Assembly: GCA_030430565.1 (NCBI GenBank)
Contig: JAUIKS010000039.1
Coordinates: 1 to 64,000 of the forward strand
Source: Polyangia bacterium
GTDB taxonomy: Bacteria; Myxococcota_A; Polyangia; Nannocystales; Nannocystaceae
Direction: 5' to 3'
Length of the DNA stretch: 64,000 nt
This document shows positions 32,559 to 42,410 of the stretch, one piece after another. Position 1 is the first letter of the stretch, and each line of letters starts with the position of its first letter. The notes under the pieces were generated by a model. That model saw nothing but the letters and a program-made list of their open reading frames with translations. It did no database searches and was not told where the DNA came from. Position numbers and translations under genes: made by a program.

Positions 32559-33452
32559 CTATCCGCGTGTCGACTTCCACGGGCTCAGCAAGCCCGCGAG
32601 CGCGTCCACCTGGTACTGCGGGTGGACGAACGCGGCCCGGTGGATCGCGGGCGAGTAGTAGCGAAACCGCAGCGCCGACGCGGCGACGCGCGCCTCGTCG
32701 AAGTCACCGACGGGGCACAGGTCGCGCTTGCACGCGTACGAGAATGACCACAGGCCGCCCGGGTAGATCAGGTTCGCGTAGTTGTAGAGCTGCACCCGCG
32801 AGAACCGGTCACGCATGAGGCCGAGCATGCGCCGCTGCGTCGCCGGCTCGTGCGAGGGCGACTCGGCCTGCGCGATCGCGATGCCGTCGGGGCCGAGCAC
32901 GCGGTGGACATCGTCGTAGAACTCGGCCCCGAACAGCGGGACCGAGGGCCCGGCGGGATCGGTCGAGTCGACGATCACGAGCTCGTAGGCGCCGTCAGGC
33001 GCCTCGGCGACGAAGCGCTTGCCGTCGTCGATGATCACCCGGCAGCGCGGATCGTCGAGCGCCGCGGCGGTCTCGGGGATGTGCTCGCGGCACGCGTCGA
33101 CGACCAGACGATCGATCTCGACGAGGTCGACTCGCTCGACGCCGCGGTGACGCAGCAGCTCGCGCACGGTCCCGCCGTCGCCGCCGCCGATCACGAGCGC
33201 GCGGCGGACCGCGGGGTGCACGAACATCGGCACGTGCGCGATCATCTCGTGATAGATGAACTCGTCGCGCGTGCTGATCATCGCTACGCTGTCGTTGAAC
33301 AGCATGCGCCCGTAGCCCTCGGTGTCGACGACGGCGACGTGCTGGAACTCGCTGCGCGCGGACATCAGCGTCTTTGTGACGCGAAACCGCAGCTCGCTGA
33401 TGTTGTGCAGACGGTCGGCGGCCCACAAGGACAGGTGCGTGTCGTGACTCAT
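32559..33452 (-). CDS. speE: Spermidine synthase (polyamine aminopropyltransferase)
   Basis: This 297-residue protein matches SpeE throughout. It has an N-terminal beta domain (EFQHVAVVDTEGYGRMLFND), the dcSAM-binding motif VIGGGDGGTVRELLRH (about residues 89-104), the acidic strand DLVEIDRLVVDACREHIPE, and the catalytic/acceptor region VIVDSTDPAGPSVPLFGAEF (about 158-177). It makes spermidine from putrescine and decarboxylated SAM. Its ATG lies 11 bases after the stop of the GH3 gene, so the two probably share a transcript. A second, divergent-type aminopropyltransferase lies 2.8 kb away. Confidence 0.92.
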   Translation of the reverse strand: MSHDTHLSLWAADRLHNISELRFRVTKTLMSARSEFQHVAVVDTEGYGRMLFNDSVAMISTRDEFIYHEMIAHVPMFVHPAVRRALVIGGGDGGTVRELLRHRGVERVDLVEIDRLVVDACREHIPETAAALDDPRCRVIIDDGKRFVAEAPDGAYELVIVDSTDPAGPSVPLFGAEFYDDVHRVLGPDGIAIAQAESPSHEPATQRRMLGLMRDRFSRVQLYNYANLIYPGGLWSFSYACKRDLCPVGDFDEARVAASALRFRYYSPAIHRAAFVHPQYQVDALAGLLSPWKSTRG

Positions 33453-33463
33453 GATCGCTCTCG

Positions 33464-35677
33464 CTACTCGGCGTATTCGAACTCGCCCGTCAGGCGAAGG
33501 TCGCGGGCGGAGGCGCCGACCCAGAGGTCGTACTGACCCGGCGTGACGAGCCAGCCTCCGGCGCCCGCGTCCTCGTCGACGACGTTGTAGTACGCGAGCT
33601 CCTCGCTGAGAACCCGCATCCGCAGCCGCGCGCGCTCCCCCGGCGCGAGCTCGACGCGGCCGAAGCCCGCGAGCGCCCGCGTCGGCCGCTCAACCCCGGC
33701 GTCCGGCGCCCCGAGGTAGAGCTGAACGACCTCAGCGCCCGCGCGCGCGCCCGTGTTCTCGATCGTGAGCTCGACCGTGAGCTCGCCGCCGCCCTCGAGC
33801 CGCGCCGGGCTGACGCTGAGATCGCTGTAGGCGAAGCTCGTATAGGAGAGGCCGTGGCCGAAGGGGTACTCGGGCTCGGCGCCGTCGCGGTCGAGCAGCG
33901 CGTAGCCGTGGAAGCGGTCGTAGGTGATCTCGAGGCCCTCGTGATCGAAGTCCGGCAGCTGATCGGCGGACCGCGGCACCGTGACCGGGAGCTTGCCCGA
34001 GGGGCTCTCGGCCCCGAGCAGCAGATCCGCGAGCGCGTGGCCGCCCTCCATCCCGGGGTACCACGCCATCAGGACCGCCTCGACCTCGTCGGCCCAGGGC
34101 CTCACGAGGATCGTCGCGCCCGCCTCGATCACGACGATCGTCCTCGGGTTGCGCGCCGCGACCTCGAGGATCAGCTGCTCGTGCTCGGGGCGCAGCTGGA
34201 GGCTGTCGCGGTCGCCCCCGAGGTCATTCTGTGGGAGGTTCTCGCCCTCGTCCTCGTGGGTGAGGCCGACCACGACGATCGCCGCGTCCGCGCCGGCGAT
34301 CGTCGCCAGCTCGGGCTCGCCGAGGGCGTCTTGGGGCAGCTCGTGCAGCTGCGTCGCGCCGCCCTCGAGCGCCGCCCGCAGGCCGTCGATCGGGCTCACG
34401 GCCGCGGACGGCGTGACCGCGCTGCTGCCCTCGTCGCCGAGGTTGGCGACGCCCGCGAGCGAGCCGACGACAGCGACCGAGGCGAGCGAGTCGGCGTCGA
34501 GCGGGAGCGCGGCGTCGGCGTTCTTGAGCAGCACCATCGACTTGACGGCGACCTCGCGGGCGAGCGCGCGATGCTCGGGGCTCTCGACCACGGCGGGCCC
34601 AGGGTCTGGCGCCGCGTCGAGCCCGAAGCACAGCTTCTGGCGCAGGATCCGGCGCGCGGCCGCGTCGACCACATCTTCGTCGACGTGCCCGTTGACGACC
34701 GCGTCCACCAGGTTCGCGCCGAAGTACAGCCCCTGGGGCATCTCGATGTCGAGCCCCGCGCGCGCGGAGTCGATGGTGCTGTGCGTGCCGAACACCCAGT
34801 CCGACTCGACGAAGCCGCGAAAGCCCCACTCGCCCTTCAGGATGTCCGTCAGCAGCGGCCCGTTCTCGTCGCAGTACAGGCCGTTGACCTGGTTGTAGGC
34901 GCTCATCACCGAGCCCACGCCGCCCTCGACCACGGCCCGGCGGAAGTGGGGGAGGTAGACCTCCCGAAGCGTGCGCGCGTCGATGGTGACGTCGACGTCG
35001 AAGCGCGTGTCCTCGACGCTGTTGGCCGCGTAGTGCTTCGCGCTGGCGATGACGTGGTTCTGCGCCCCGTGTATGAAGCCCAGCGCCATCGCGCCCATGT
35101 GGTAGGAGTCCTCCGAGTAGGTCTCCTGCGCGCGCCCCCAGCCGGGGTGGCGGAGCACGTTCATGCAGGGCGCGAGCAGGACGTTGCCGCCCTTGGCGAG
35201 GGTCTCGAGGCCCATCGCCTCGCCGACGCGTCGCTCGAGCGCCGGGTCCCAGGTCGCGCCGCGAGCCATAGCGACGGGGAACGCGGTCGCCGTCCCGGCC
35301 CGCACCCCACGTGGCCCATCGACCATCTTGAGCGCGGGGATCCCCAGCGCCTCGTCGCCGCCGGCGTAGTAGAGATCATCGATCGGCGCGATCTGCAGGC
35401 CGTGCATCTCCGCAGCTTTTTGCTCGAGGCTCATGACCGCGAGCAGCTCGTCGACCCGGGCCTCGACGGCCTGGGCGTCGCACGCGAGCCCCTTGTTGCC
35501 GCTCGCCAGCGCGTCGCCGTCAAACGCCTCGACGACGGCCGGCTCCTGCTCCCCGTCGCTCTCGCTCTCGCTCTCGCCGTCGCCGCCTCCGCACGCGCCG
35601 AGCAGCGCGCTGGCGACGAAGATGCAGACGTACGCGCGCGGCGACGCGGAGGATCGGGGGCGGGTGGGGCGCGACAT
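33464..35677 (-). CDS. Glycoside hydrolase family 3 beta-glucosidase-like lipoprotein
   Basis: This 737-residue protein begins MSRPTRPRSS, with lipobox LLGAC at about residues 25-29 and a Ser/Glu linker. The GH3 (beta/alpha)8 domain carries VDGPRGVR, ASAKHYAANSVEDTRFDVDV and GFVESDWVFGTHST, with the nucleophile Asp in SDW (about residue 293). The second alpha/beta-sandwich domain has VVVGLTHEDEGENLPQNDLG, which supplies the acid/base region. A C-terminal fibronectin-III-like domain (TVELTIENTGARAGAEVVQL) completes the usual architecture. Family activity is release of glucose or xylose from beta-glucosides; the substrate here is unknown. The ATG at 35677 starts the signal peptide. Confidence 0.92.
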   Translation of the reverse strand: MSRPTRPRSSASPRAYVCIFVASALLGACGGGDGESESESDGEQEPAVVEAFDGDALASGNKGLACDAQAVEARVDELLAVMSLEQKAAEMHGLQIAPIDDLYYAGGDEALGIPALKMVDGPRGVRAGTATAFPVAMARGATWDPALERRVGEAMGLETLAKGGNVLLAPCMNVLRHPGWGRAQETYSEDSYHMGAMALGFIHGAQNHVIASAKHYAANSVEDTRFDVDVTIDARTLREVYLPHFRRAVVEGGVGSVMSAYNQVNGLYCDENGPLLTDILKGEWGFRGFVESDWVFGTHSTIDSARAGLDIEMPQGLYFGANLVDAVVNGHVDEDVVDAAARRILRQKLCFGLDAAPDPGPAVVESPEHRALAREVAVKSMVLLKNADAALPLDADSLASVAVVGSLAGVANLGDEGSSAVTPSAAVSPIDGLRAALEGGATQLHELPQDALGEPELATIAGADAAIVVVGLTHEDEGENLPQNDLGGDRDSLQLRPEHEQLILEVAARNPRTIVVIEAGATILVRPWADEVEAVLMAWYPGMEGGHALADLLLGAESPSGKLPVTVPRSADQLPDFDHEGLEITYDRFHGYALLDRDGAEPEYPFGHGLSYTSFAYSDLSVSPARLEGGGELTVELTIENTGARAGAEVVQLYLGAPDAGVERPTRALAGFGRVELAPGERARLRMRVLSEELAYYNVVDEDAGAGGWLVTPGQYDLWVGASARDLRLTGEFEYAE

Positions 35678-35836
35678 CACGCGCGATGGTCGACAGCGCG
35701 GTCGTCCGTCGTCAAGCGAGCGCGATTCGTACGCGGGCGTAGCGCACAAGCCGCGGTTTGGCGCTGTCATCTCGTCGCGTAGGCGCGTTACGCTGGGGGA
35801 GTCCCCAGACGCGGGACAGCGGAGGTTTCCTCGTCG

Positions 35837-37999
35837 ATGGCGAAGCGCGATAACCAACCGGACAGCGCGTCGGAGGGCGCGTCGAAGAAGCAGAACCCGA
35901 AGAGCGGCTCAGGGAAGAAGAGCCCCTCGAAGAGCGGCTCAGAGAACGTCTCGGGCGACGCGGCGAAGAGCACAACAAAAGGGTCCAAAGGTGCGGTCGA
36001 CGCGAGCGCCTCGACGACGTCCAGCGCGCTCGACACGACCACGGGCCCGACCCCACAGGACCTCGAGCGCAAGAAGCGACAGGACTTCATCCGTCGCCAC
36101 ACTCGCCGGTTCCAGAACCGGATCGCGCGCACGCTGGGCGTCAGCCGCACCGATCGCGATCGCGTGGTCGCGGGCATGCTGAAGACGCCGAAGAGCGACC
36201 GCGTGACCTACTGGTTTCAGCTGATCCTCTCCCTCGGGATCGCTACCATCGGCCTCGTCCTCAACAGCACCGGCGTCGTCATCGGCGCGATGCTGATCTC
36301 GCCGCTGATGGGCCCGATCGTCGGGCTCGGCATGGGCTTGGCGATCGGCTCGCCGTTCTTGACGCTGCGCTCGGCGAGCCGCGTCGTCTCGAGCATCGGC
36401 GGCGTGATCATCCTCGCCGCCGTCCTCACCCAGTTTTTGCCCTACACCCAGGTGACCGCCGAGATCTCGGCGCGGACGTCCCCAACAGCGCTCGACCTCA
36501 TGGTCGCCTGCTTCTGCGCGCTCGCGGCGGGCTTTACCACCATCCGCACGAGCTCGGACACCGCCGCCGCCGCCGCCGGCACGGCGATCGGTATCGCCCT
36601 CGTCCCGCCGCTGTGCGTCTCCGGCTACGGCCTGGGGACGTGGGACATGCCGATCTTCCGCAACGCGCTGCTGCTGTTCACGGCCAACTTCTGCGCGATC
36701 CTGCTGTTCACGGTCCTGTTGTTCCTGCTCACGGGCTTCAACATGATCAACGTCGACCGGCACGAGGCCCAGGACATCCAGTCCGACGGGGCGCTCGCCC
36801 GCTTCGCCGCGCGCCTGCGCAGCCTGTTCGGAAGCAACCTCGGGCCGGTGTTCCGCTTCGTGCTGCCGGTGCTGTTCGTCGCCGCCGTCTACGTGCCGCT
36901 GCGCCACGCGCTGAAGACCGTGGCCTGGCAGGTCGAGACGCGGTCGAAGATCGAGGCGCTCGTCGGGGAGTACACCCCGGAGGAGACCTCGGTGACGACG
37001 CACATGACTGTTGAGCCAGGGCGCGTCGTCGTGCGCCTCGTGCTCATGGCGTCGCCCGAGGACGCGCGGCGGATCGAGCACGAGCTCGAGACGCGGGTCG
37101 CGGCGGCCTCCGGCGTCGAGGACCCCCACGTCGAGGTCCTCGCGGTCCCGGACTTCCAGTCGCTGCGCTCGATCGCGAGCGTCGCCAAGACCCCGATCGC
37201 CGACCCCGCGGCGCCCCTGCCGATCAAGAAGCCGCCGGACCTCGACGACGTCAACGCGCGCGTCGAGGCCTGCCTGCTGACGAGCTGGCCCGAGCCGGCC
37301 GGCGAGTTCTTGGCCTGGGATCTGAGCTTCGACGACATCGGCGCGCCCGTGATCGAGCTCCTGCACACCGGGCCGGCGATCGGGAAGGTCGCCGAGCCGC
37401 TGCTCGCGCGGGCGCTGTCGAACGCGCTCGAGACCGAGGTCATCGTGCGCGACCACCCGGTGGATGTCAGCAAGCGCAGCGCGACCAAGGGCTTTTTGGG
37501 CGCCTGGATCCCGACGCTCGCGCGGGCGCTCGGCGACCTCCAGCGCGCGCCGCAGCTGCGCGCCTGCGTCACGCGCGGGCACGAGGTCATCGTCGTCAAC
37601 CCGGCGCCGCCCGCCGCCCCTGCCCCTGCGGAGGCTGAGAAGCCGGCGAAGCGACGCCCGAGCCGAGCCGACGAGCCCGTCGTCGAGCCCGCCCCGCCGC
37701 CACCCCCGCCGATCGTCGTGCCGGACCCCAACGAGACCATCGCCGACGGCCTGCTCGCCGTCGCCGGCCCCCGGGTGGACGTGACCAACGGCGACCGCTG
37801 GTCAGTGTTCCTGACCAGTAAGACATGTCCCACGAACGAGGTGAAGCCGGACAAGCCCGCGACGCCGCCCGCGACGCCCGCGCCCGCGCCCACGACGCCC
37901 GCGCCGAGCGACGCCGCGCCGGCGCCGAGCAAGGCCGCGCCGGCGCCGAGCAAGGCCGCGCCGGCGCCGAGCAAGGCCGCGCCGAGCAAGGCCCCGTAG
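35837..37999 (+). CDS. DUF389 family multi-pass membrane protein
   Basis: This 720-residue protein has a hydrophilic Lys/Ser-rich N-terminus (about residues 1-75). The DUF389 membrane region (about 125-310) contains TGVVIGAMLISPLMGPIVGL, ARTSPTALDLMVACFCALAA and AAAGTAIGIALVPPLCVSGY, the conserved core of this family. A soluble domain of about 200 residues and a low-complexity Pro/Ala tail with APAPSKA repeats follow. The family is inner-membrane and of unproven function. The gene is divergent from the GH3 gene with about 160 bases between starts. Confidence 0.88.
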   Translation: MAKRDNQPDSASEGASKKQNPKSGSGKKSPSKSGSENVSGDAAKSTTKGSKGAVDASASTTSSALDTTTGPTPQDLERKKRQDFIRRHTRRFQNRIARTLGVSRTDRDRVVAGMLKTPKSDRVTYWFQLILSLGIATIGLVLNSTGVVIGAMLISPLMGPIVGLGMGLAIGSPFLTLRSASRVVSSIGGVIILAAVLTQFLPYTQVTAEISARTSPTALDLMVACFCALAAGFTTIRTSSDTAAAAAGTAIGIALVPPLCVSGYGLGTWDMPIFRNALLLFTANFCAILLFTVLLFLLTGFNMINVDRHEAQDIQSDGALARFAARLRSLFGSNLGPVFRFVLPVLFVAAVYVPLRHALKTVAWQVETRSKIEALVGEYTPEETSVTTHMTVEPGRVVVRLVLMASPEDARRIEHELETRVAAASGVEDPHVEVLAVPDFQSLRSIASVAKTPIADPAAPLPIKKPPDLDDVNARVEACLLTSWPEPAGEFLAWDLSFDDIGAPVIELLHTGPAIGKVAEPLLARALSNALETEVIVRDHPVDVSKRSATKGFLGAWIPTLARALGDLQRAPQLRACVTRGHEVIVVNPAPPAAPAPAEAEKPAKRRPSRADEPVVEPAPPPPPPIVVPDPNETIADGLLAVAGPRVDVTNGDRWSVFLTSKTCPTNEVKPDKPATPPATPAPAPTTPAPSDAAPAPSKAAPAPSKAAPAPSKAAPSKAP

Positions 38000-38045
38000 C
38001 GCGCTGGCGAAGCGATCGCGTTCGCGGGTATGATCAGCGCCGTAC

Positions 38046-39236
38046 ATGTCGGTCATCTCAGCGGACCCGAGCGTCGCGGCGGAGTGTCAGATCCCGCGGC
38101 TCGACTTTGAACTCACTCCGGGCTGCGACCATCGCTGCGCGCACTGCTACAACGTCTGGACGGCGCGGGACGAGGACGCGCAGGCCGGCTACGACACCGG
38201 CGGGCAGCTCTCGACGCCCGGCCTGCTCGCGCTGATGGACAAGGCGGTCACGCAGAGCGGCGCCAATCACATCACGATCACCGGCGGCGAGCCGCTGCTG
38301 CGCAAGGACGCGGTCGAGATCATCGCGCACGCCTGCCAGCTCGTCGACTCGGTGCACCTCATCACCAACGGCAGCCACATGCCGGCGGAGACCGCGACGG
38401 CGCTCGCCGCCGCGGGCCTGCGCTCGGTTCAGCTCACGCTGCTGAGCGCCGACCGGGCCAAGCACGATCGCCTGAAGGGCGCGGTCTGCTTTGACGACAC
38501 GGTGCGCGCGGCGGTCGAGCTGGTCGACGCGGGCGTGCCCGTGCAGGTCTGCTTCGTCGCCATGCGCGAGAACTGCGAGGACTTCGAAGGCGTGCTCGAG
38601 CTGTGCCTGGCGCTCGGCGTCCGCAACCTGTCCTACAACCGCATGTCGCCGACCGGCGGCGCAATCCACCACATCGCGCGCCTGATGCCGACGCCCGAGC
38701 AGGTCGAGCGCAACCTCGACACCGCCGAGCGGCTGGGGCGCGCGTGGGGCATCTCGGTCGGCACGGCGATGCCGATCCCGCCCTGTCTCATCCGACATGA
38801 CCGTTACTCCTGGGTGCGCTTCGGCTTCTGCAGCACCGGCACGAGCTCCCCGAACATCGTCATCGACTCCTCCGGCAACGTCCGCAGCTGCAACCTCGCC
38901 TCCGGCGTGATGGGCAACCTCGTCACGCAGGACTGGGCGGAGATCTACCGCGTGCCCTACCAGCGCGTGTTCCGGCGCACCGTCCCCGAGATGTGCCGCG
39001 GCTGCGCCTACGAGCGCTCGTGCCAGGGCGGCTGCAAGGAGAGCGGCTACGCGACCTTCGGCTCGCACACCCACGTAGAGCCCTTCGTGTACCTGGCCCA
39101 GAACCCCGAGTGGCGCGACGCGATCGCCGGCGACATTGTCCAGGACGAGGTGGTCCCGATCAACCGCCTGCGCCGCCGCGGTCCTCCCAAGCCCGAGCGC
39201 GCGCAGCCCGGGTCGTCCGCCCCGGAGGTCCGGTGA
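38046..39236 (+). CDS. Radical SAM/SPASM domain protein (candidate peptide maturase)
   Basis: This 396-residue protein has the radical SAM cluster motif CDHRCAHC (Cys 27, 31, 34), the ITGGEPLLR motif (about residues 78-86) and a C-terminal SPASM region with FCSTGTSSPNIVIDSSGNVR, SCNLASGVMGNL and CRGCAYERSCQGGC, giving seven or more Cys for auxiliary Fe-S clusters. Radical SAM/SPASM enzymes typically modify ribosomally made peptides or catalytic proteins. It is the first gene of an operon: its TGA overlaps the GTG of a B12-dependent radical SAM gene (4 bp), followed by an HExxH protein and three repeat-containing small proteins. Substrate identity is inference from that context. Confidence 0.9.
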   Translation: MSVISADPSVAAECQIPRLDFELTPGCDHRCAHCYNVWTARDEDAQAGYDTGGQLSTPGLLALMDKAVTQSGANHITITGGEPLLRKDAVEIIAHACQLVDSVHLITNGSHMPAETATALAAAGLRSVQLTLLSADRAKHDRLKGAVCFDDTVRAAVELVDAGVPVQVCFVAMRENCEDFEGVLELCLALGVRNLSYNRMSPTGGAIHHIARLMPTPEQVERNLDTAERLGRAWGISVGTAMPIPPCLIRHDRYSWVRFGFCSTGTSSPNIVIDSSGNVRSCNLASGVMGNLVTQDWAEIYRVPYQRVFRRTVPEMCRGCAYERSCQGGCKESGYATFGSHTHVEPFVYLAQNPEWRDAIAGDIVQDEVVPINRLRRRGPPKPERAQPGSSAPEVR

Positions 39237-41500
39237 GCGCGGCGGGCGGGCGGACGCCCGCGGTCCTGCTGATCTCGCCGGGGATCATCAAGTGGACCGA
39301 CATGGACTTCGGCCTGCCGCACCTCGTGAGCATCGGCGGCTACCTGCAGCAGCACACCGGCGTGCGCGTCGAGCTGCTCGATCTCAACTACGAGGGCGGG
39401 GACCACACGCGCCTGCTCGAGACCCTGGAGCGGCTCGGGCCGTACCTGATGATCGGGCTCTCGTGCTACTCGAGCTTCGACTACATGCGCGTCATGACGC
39501 TGGCGCGCTTCCTCAAGCAGCACTACCCAGACACGCCGCTGATCACCGGTGGCTACCACGCGAGCGCGCTGCCCGGCGACGTGATCTACGACGGCTCGCC
39601 CTTCGACGCGGTGGTCGTGGGGGAGGGCGAGCGGCCGATGCGGAAGATCGTCGAGCAGCTGCTCGGCGGCGGCCCGTTCGAGCCCGGGATCCACGGACCC
39701 GATCAGATCGAGGATCTCGACGAGCTGCCGCCGTACCAGTGGGAGCTGCTCAATCGCTACTGGCCGCGGGCCAAGGCGATCGGGCGAAAGTTCCAGATCT
39801 ACCTCGCGCGCGGCTGCCCCTATCACTGCACCTTCTGCATGGAGCGGGCGAAGAGCGGCTACAAGTGGCGCGCCTACTCGGCCGAGCGCGCGGTCGATGA
39901 GCTGCGCCGGCTGAGCACCTTCACCGACCTCGGGCACTGGGTCATCAACGTTGCGGATCCGCTGTTCGGCTTCAACCGCCGCTGGCGACGGACGGTGCTC
40001 GAGGGGATTATCCGGCACGAGCTGTTCCCGCGGCAGTACTGGACGCTGACGCGCTCCGACGACCTCGCCGACGACGACATCCAGATGCTCGCCAAGGCGC
40101 GCTTCTCCATCGGCATCGGCCTCGAGAGCGGCAGCCCCGAGATGCTCGTGCGGATGCAGAAGGGCAACAAGCCCGAGCACTACCTCGAGGCGATCCAGCG
40201 GCTCGCGCGGCTCAGCCTCAAGCACGGGCTCAACTGGGCGACCAACATCATCATCGGCCACCCGGGCGAGACCCCCGAGACGCTGCGCGAGACTCGCGAC
40301 TTCATGCGCCGGCTGTTCACCTCCGCCGGCGAGACCTGCGGCTGGCTCTCGATCGACCCGTTCCGGCTCTACCCCGGCGCGCAGGTCCACGAGACCATGC
40401 AGACCTGGAGCGAGCAGCACGGCGCGCGCTTCTACCACCCGCGCTGGTGGACGCGCTGGTACGACGGGCCGTTCCGCGCCGAGCACATCGACCCGAGTCA
40501 CTCGCTCGACTTCGAGGCGCGCGTCCGCTTTATGTACGAGAGCTACGCGCCGCTCGTGCAGGAGATCCTCCAGCGCTTCCGCGGCCAGGGCCGCTCGGTC
40601 GATCGCGTGTTCGCGCGCAGCCTCGCCGAGCAGGCCAAGCAGATGAGCCCCGCGACGCGCGACTACGTCCTCCGCCAGGGCAGGCGCGCCAAGGCCGAGC
40701 TCGCGCGCGCGCGACCGAACCACGGCCTCGTCCGCCACCGCCCGACCGTGCACGTGCCGATCGGCCTGCACGTCAAAGACCCCTGGGTCCGGGAGCGCGA
40801 GGAGAGCGTGCGGCGCCTGCTCGAGGACGGCGTGCTGCGAACCGCCGACCTGATCGAGGCGCTGCTGCAGGTCGCGCCCGAGCGCTACATGCACTTCGAA
40901 GACGCGCGCGCGCTGCTGCGGGGTCAGCTGCCCCGGGCCGACACGCCGGAGGGCGCGCTGCCCCCCGCGCTCGGCCTCCGGCTGCTGGCCATGGGCCTCG
41001 AGGCGCTCGAGCCGGCGCTCGGCGACGTCATCGCCGACATGACCGCGATGACAGGTTACACCGCGGCCGTGCTCGCGCGGCTGGTCGGCGACGAGGGCCG
41101 CGTCATCGCGGTGCACCCCTCCGCCGGCGGCTCGGGGCAGGTCGTCGCCGAGTCGCTCGAGGAGCTCCCCCAGGTCGAGCTGATCTGCCAAGAGCTGGGC
41201 TGGGGCCTCGACCCGCCGGAGACGGTCGACGGCCTGTGGATCGGCGCCGCGCTGCCGCGCTTCCCGAGCAATTGGGTGAGCCGGCTGCGCGACCCCGAGG
41301 GCCGCGCGATCACCTTCCTCGGACCGCGCTTTCGCCCCCAGGACCTGGTCTCGCTCACCCGTCGCGGCGACGCGCTGGAGGAGCGGATCGTCGCGCGCGC
41401 CCGCGTACCCGTGCTCGCCGGCCCGGGCGGCTGGATCAGCGCGCGTCGAAGGGCGCCCGTCGCCCGCGTGAGCGAGGGTGAGAGCGCGAGCGCGGGCTGA
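39233..41500 (+). CDS. B12-binding radical SAM protein fused to a degenerate PCMT-like domain
   Basis: This 755-residue protein has an N-terminal Rossmann domain of the cobalamin-binding type (PAVLLISPGIIKWTDMDFGL, LDLNYEGGDHTRLLETL), although no DxHxxG is seen, as in many class B enzymes. The radical SAM domain carries CPYHCTFC (Cys 195, 199, 202) and GIGLESGSPEMLVRMQKG. Residues about 560-745 resemble protein-L-isoaspartate O-methyltransferase: LPPALGLRLLAMGLEALEP, then AMTGYTAAVLARLVGDEGRV, then QELGWGLDPP and ARVPVLAG. The SAM-binding Gly loop (GxGxG) is replaced by DMTAMTG, so this domain may only bind peptide. It is translationally coupled to the upstream SPASM gene. Confidence 0.85.
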   Translation: MSAAGGRTPAVLLISPGIIKWTDMDFGLPHLVSIGGYLQQHTGVRVELLDLNYEGGDHTRLLETLERLGPYLMIGLSCYSSFDYMRVMTLARFLKQHYPDTPLITGGYHASALPGDVIYDGSPFDAVVVGEGERPMRKIVEQLLGGGPFEPGIHGPDQIEDLDELPPYQWELLNRYWPRAKAIGRKFQIYLARGCPYHCTFCMERAKSGYKWRAYSAERAVDELRRLSTFTDLGHWVINVADPLFGFNRRWRRTVLEGIIRHELFPRQYWTLTRSDDLADDDIQMLAKARFSIGIGLESGSPEMLVRMQKGNKPEHYLEAIQRLARLSLKHGLNWATNIIIGHPGETPETLRETRDFMRRLFTSAGETCGWLSIDPFRLYPGAQVHETMQTWSEQHGARFYHPRWWTRWYDGPFRAEHIDPSHSLDFEARVRFMYESYAPLVQEILQRFRGQGRSVDRVFARSLAEQAKQMSPATRDYVLRQGRRAKAELARARPNHGLVRHRPTVHVPIGLHVKDPWVREREESVRRLLEDGVLRTADLIEALLQVAPERYMHFEDARALLRGQLPRADTPEGALPPALGLRLLAMGLEALEPALGDVIADMTAMTGYTAAVLARLVGDEGRVIAVHPSAGGSGQVVAESLEELPQVELICQELGWGLDPPETVDGLWIGAALPRFPSNWVSRLRDPEGRAITFLGPRFRPQDLVSLTRRGDALEERIVARARVPVLAGPGGWISARRRAPVARVSEGESASAG

Positions 41501-41512
41501 GGCGGCCGAGCG

Positions 41513-42322
41513 ATGCTGCAGCTCTACAGATCGCGCCGCTTTGGGATCGAGCTCGAGCGCAGCGAGCACGCGGCGCTCTGCTACCACGTCCTCGCCCATC
41601 TCGATCTCGGGAGCGACGCGGCCACGCTGTTCGACCGCGGGCTGCCGCCGCGCCCCTGGCGAGACGCGCTGGCCGGCGCCTACGCGCGCGCCCGCGGACG
41701 CCTGCGTCTGCAGTTCCTCGGGATCGAGACCACGAGCTTCGCCGAGCTGCGCGCTCGGCTCTTTGGCGACCGTCGCGATCCGGCGCTGGGTGACGCGGAC
41801 GGGCGCGCGCTCGTGACCGCGTTCACGCGAGCGCTGGAGGACGAGCGCCCGCGCCACGCCGAGCGCTGGCGAGCCCAGGGCGCGCTGCGTGAATCAGCGC
41901 GCCTGGACAGCATCGTCGAGACGCTCTCGCGGCTGCGCGCGGTCCTGTGGGAGGCGAGCGGCGGGCCGCCGCCGCCGCTGACGATCGTCGACTGCCCCGC
42001 GCTCGGCTGGTGCGGGCGCGCGAGTCACCGATCGCGCCCCGGCGGATCTCGTCACCGCGTCGTCGGCGTCTCGCTCGCGCGGCCCGACGAGCACGTCGTG
42101 TGCCAGGTGTTTCACGAGGAGACCCACCGCGTCACGGACCCGGTCGTGCTCGGCGGCCGGTCCGGTCGGCGCGATACACGGGTCGGGCAGCCGGGTCACG
42201 AACTCCACGAGGCGCTCGAGCTCGCCGCGGTCGAGGCCGGGCAGGCGATCATCGACGTCCGCGCGCCGGCGCTGCGGGGCGCGTATCACCGCTGGCGCGA
42301 GCGCTTCGGGATGACGCTGTAG
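41513..42322 (+). CDS. HExxH-containing protein of the radical SAM operon, possible peptidase
   Basis: This 269-residue protein, starting 12 bases after the B12 radical SAM gene, is not a named family to me. The only strong motif is VCQVFHEETHRV (about residues 200-211), an HExxH zinc-peptidase-like site. A downstream ELAAVEAGQAI could supply a third ligand Glu. The N-terminal part (YRSRRFGIELERSEHAALCY) is alpha/beta. No signal peptide is present, so it acts in the cytoplasm. As a member of this operon it may be a leader peptidase or a substrate-recognition factor; both are inference. Confidence 0.65.
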   Translation: MLQLYRSRRFGIELERSEHAALCYHVLAHLDLGSDAATLFDRGLPPRPWRDALAGAYARARGRLRLQFLGIETTSFAELRARLFGDRRDPALGDADGRALVTAFTRALEDERPRHAERWRAQGALRESARLDSIVETLSRLRAVLWEASGGPPPPLTIVDCPALGWCGRASHRSRPGGSRHRVVGVSLARPDEHVVCQVFHEETHRVTDPVVLGGRSGRRDTRVGQPGHELHEALELAAVEAGQAIIDVRAPALRGAYHRWRERFGMTL

Positions 42323-42410
42323 CCGCCGGCGAACCACACGTGACGTGAGCTTGTGAGCCCAGCCGCATGTAGGTGATAATCGGGGCGTATCGCGCGTACG
42401 AGGTCAGACA

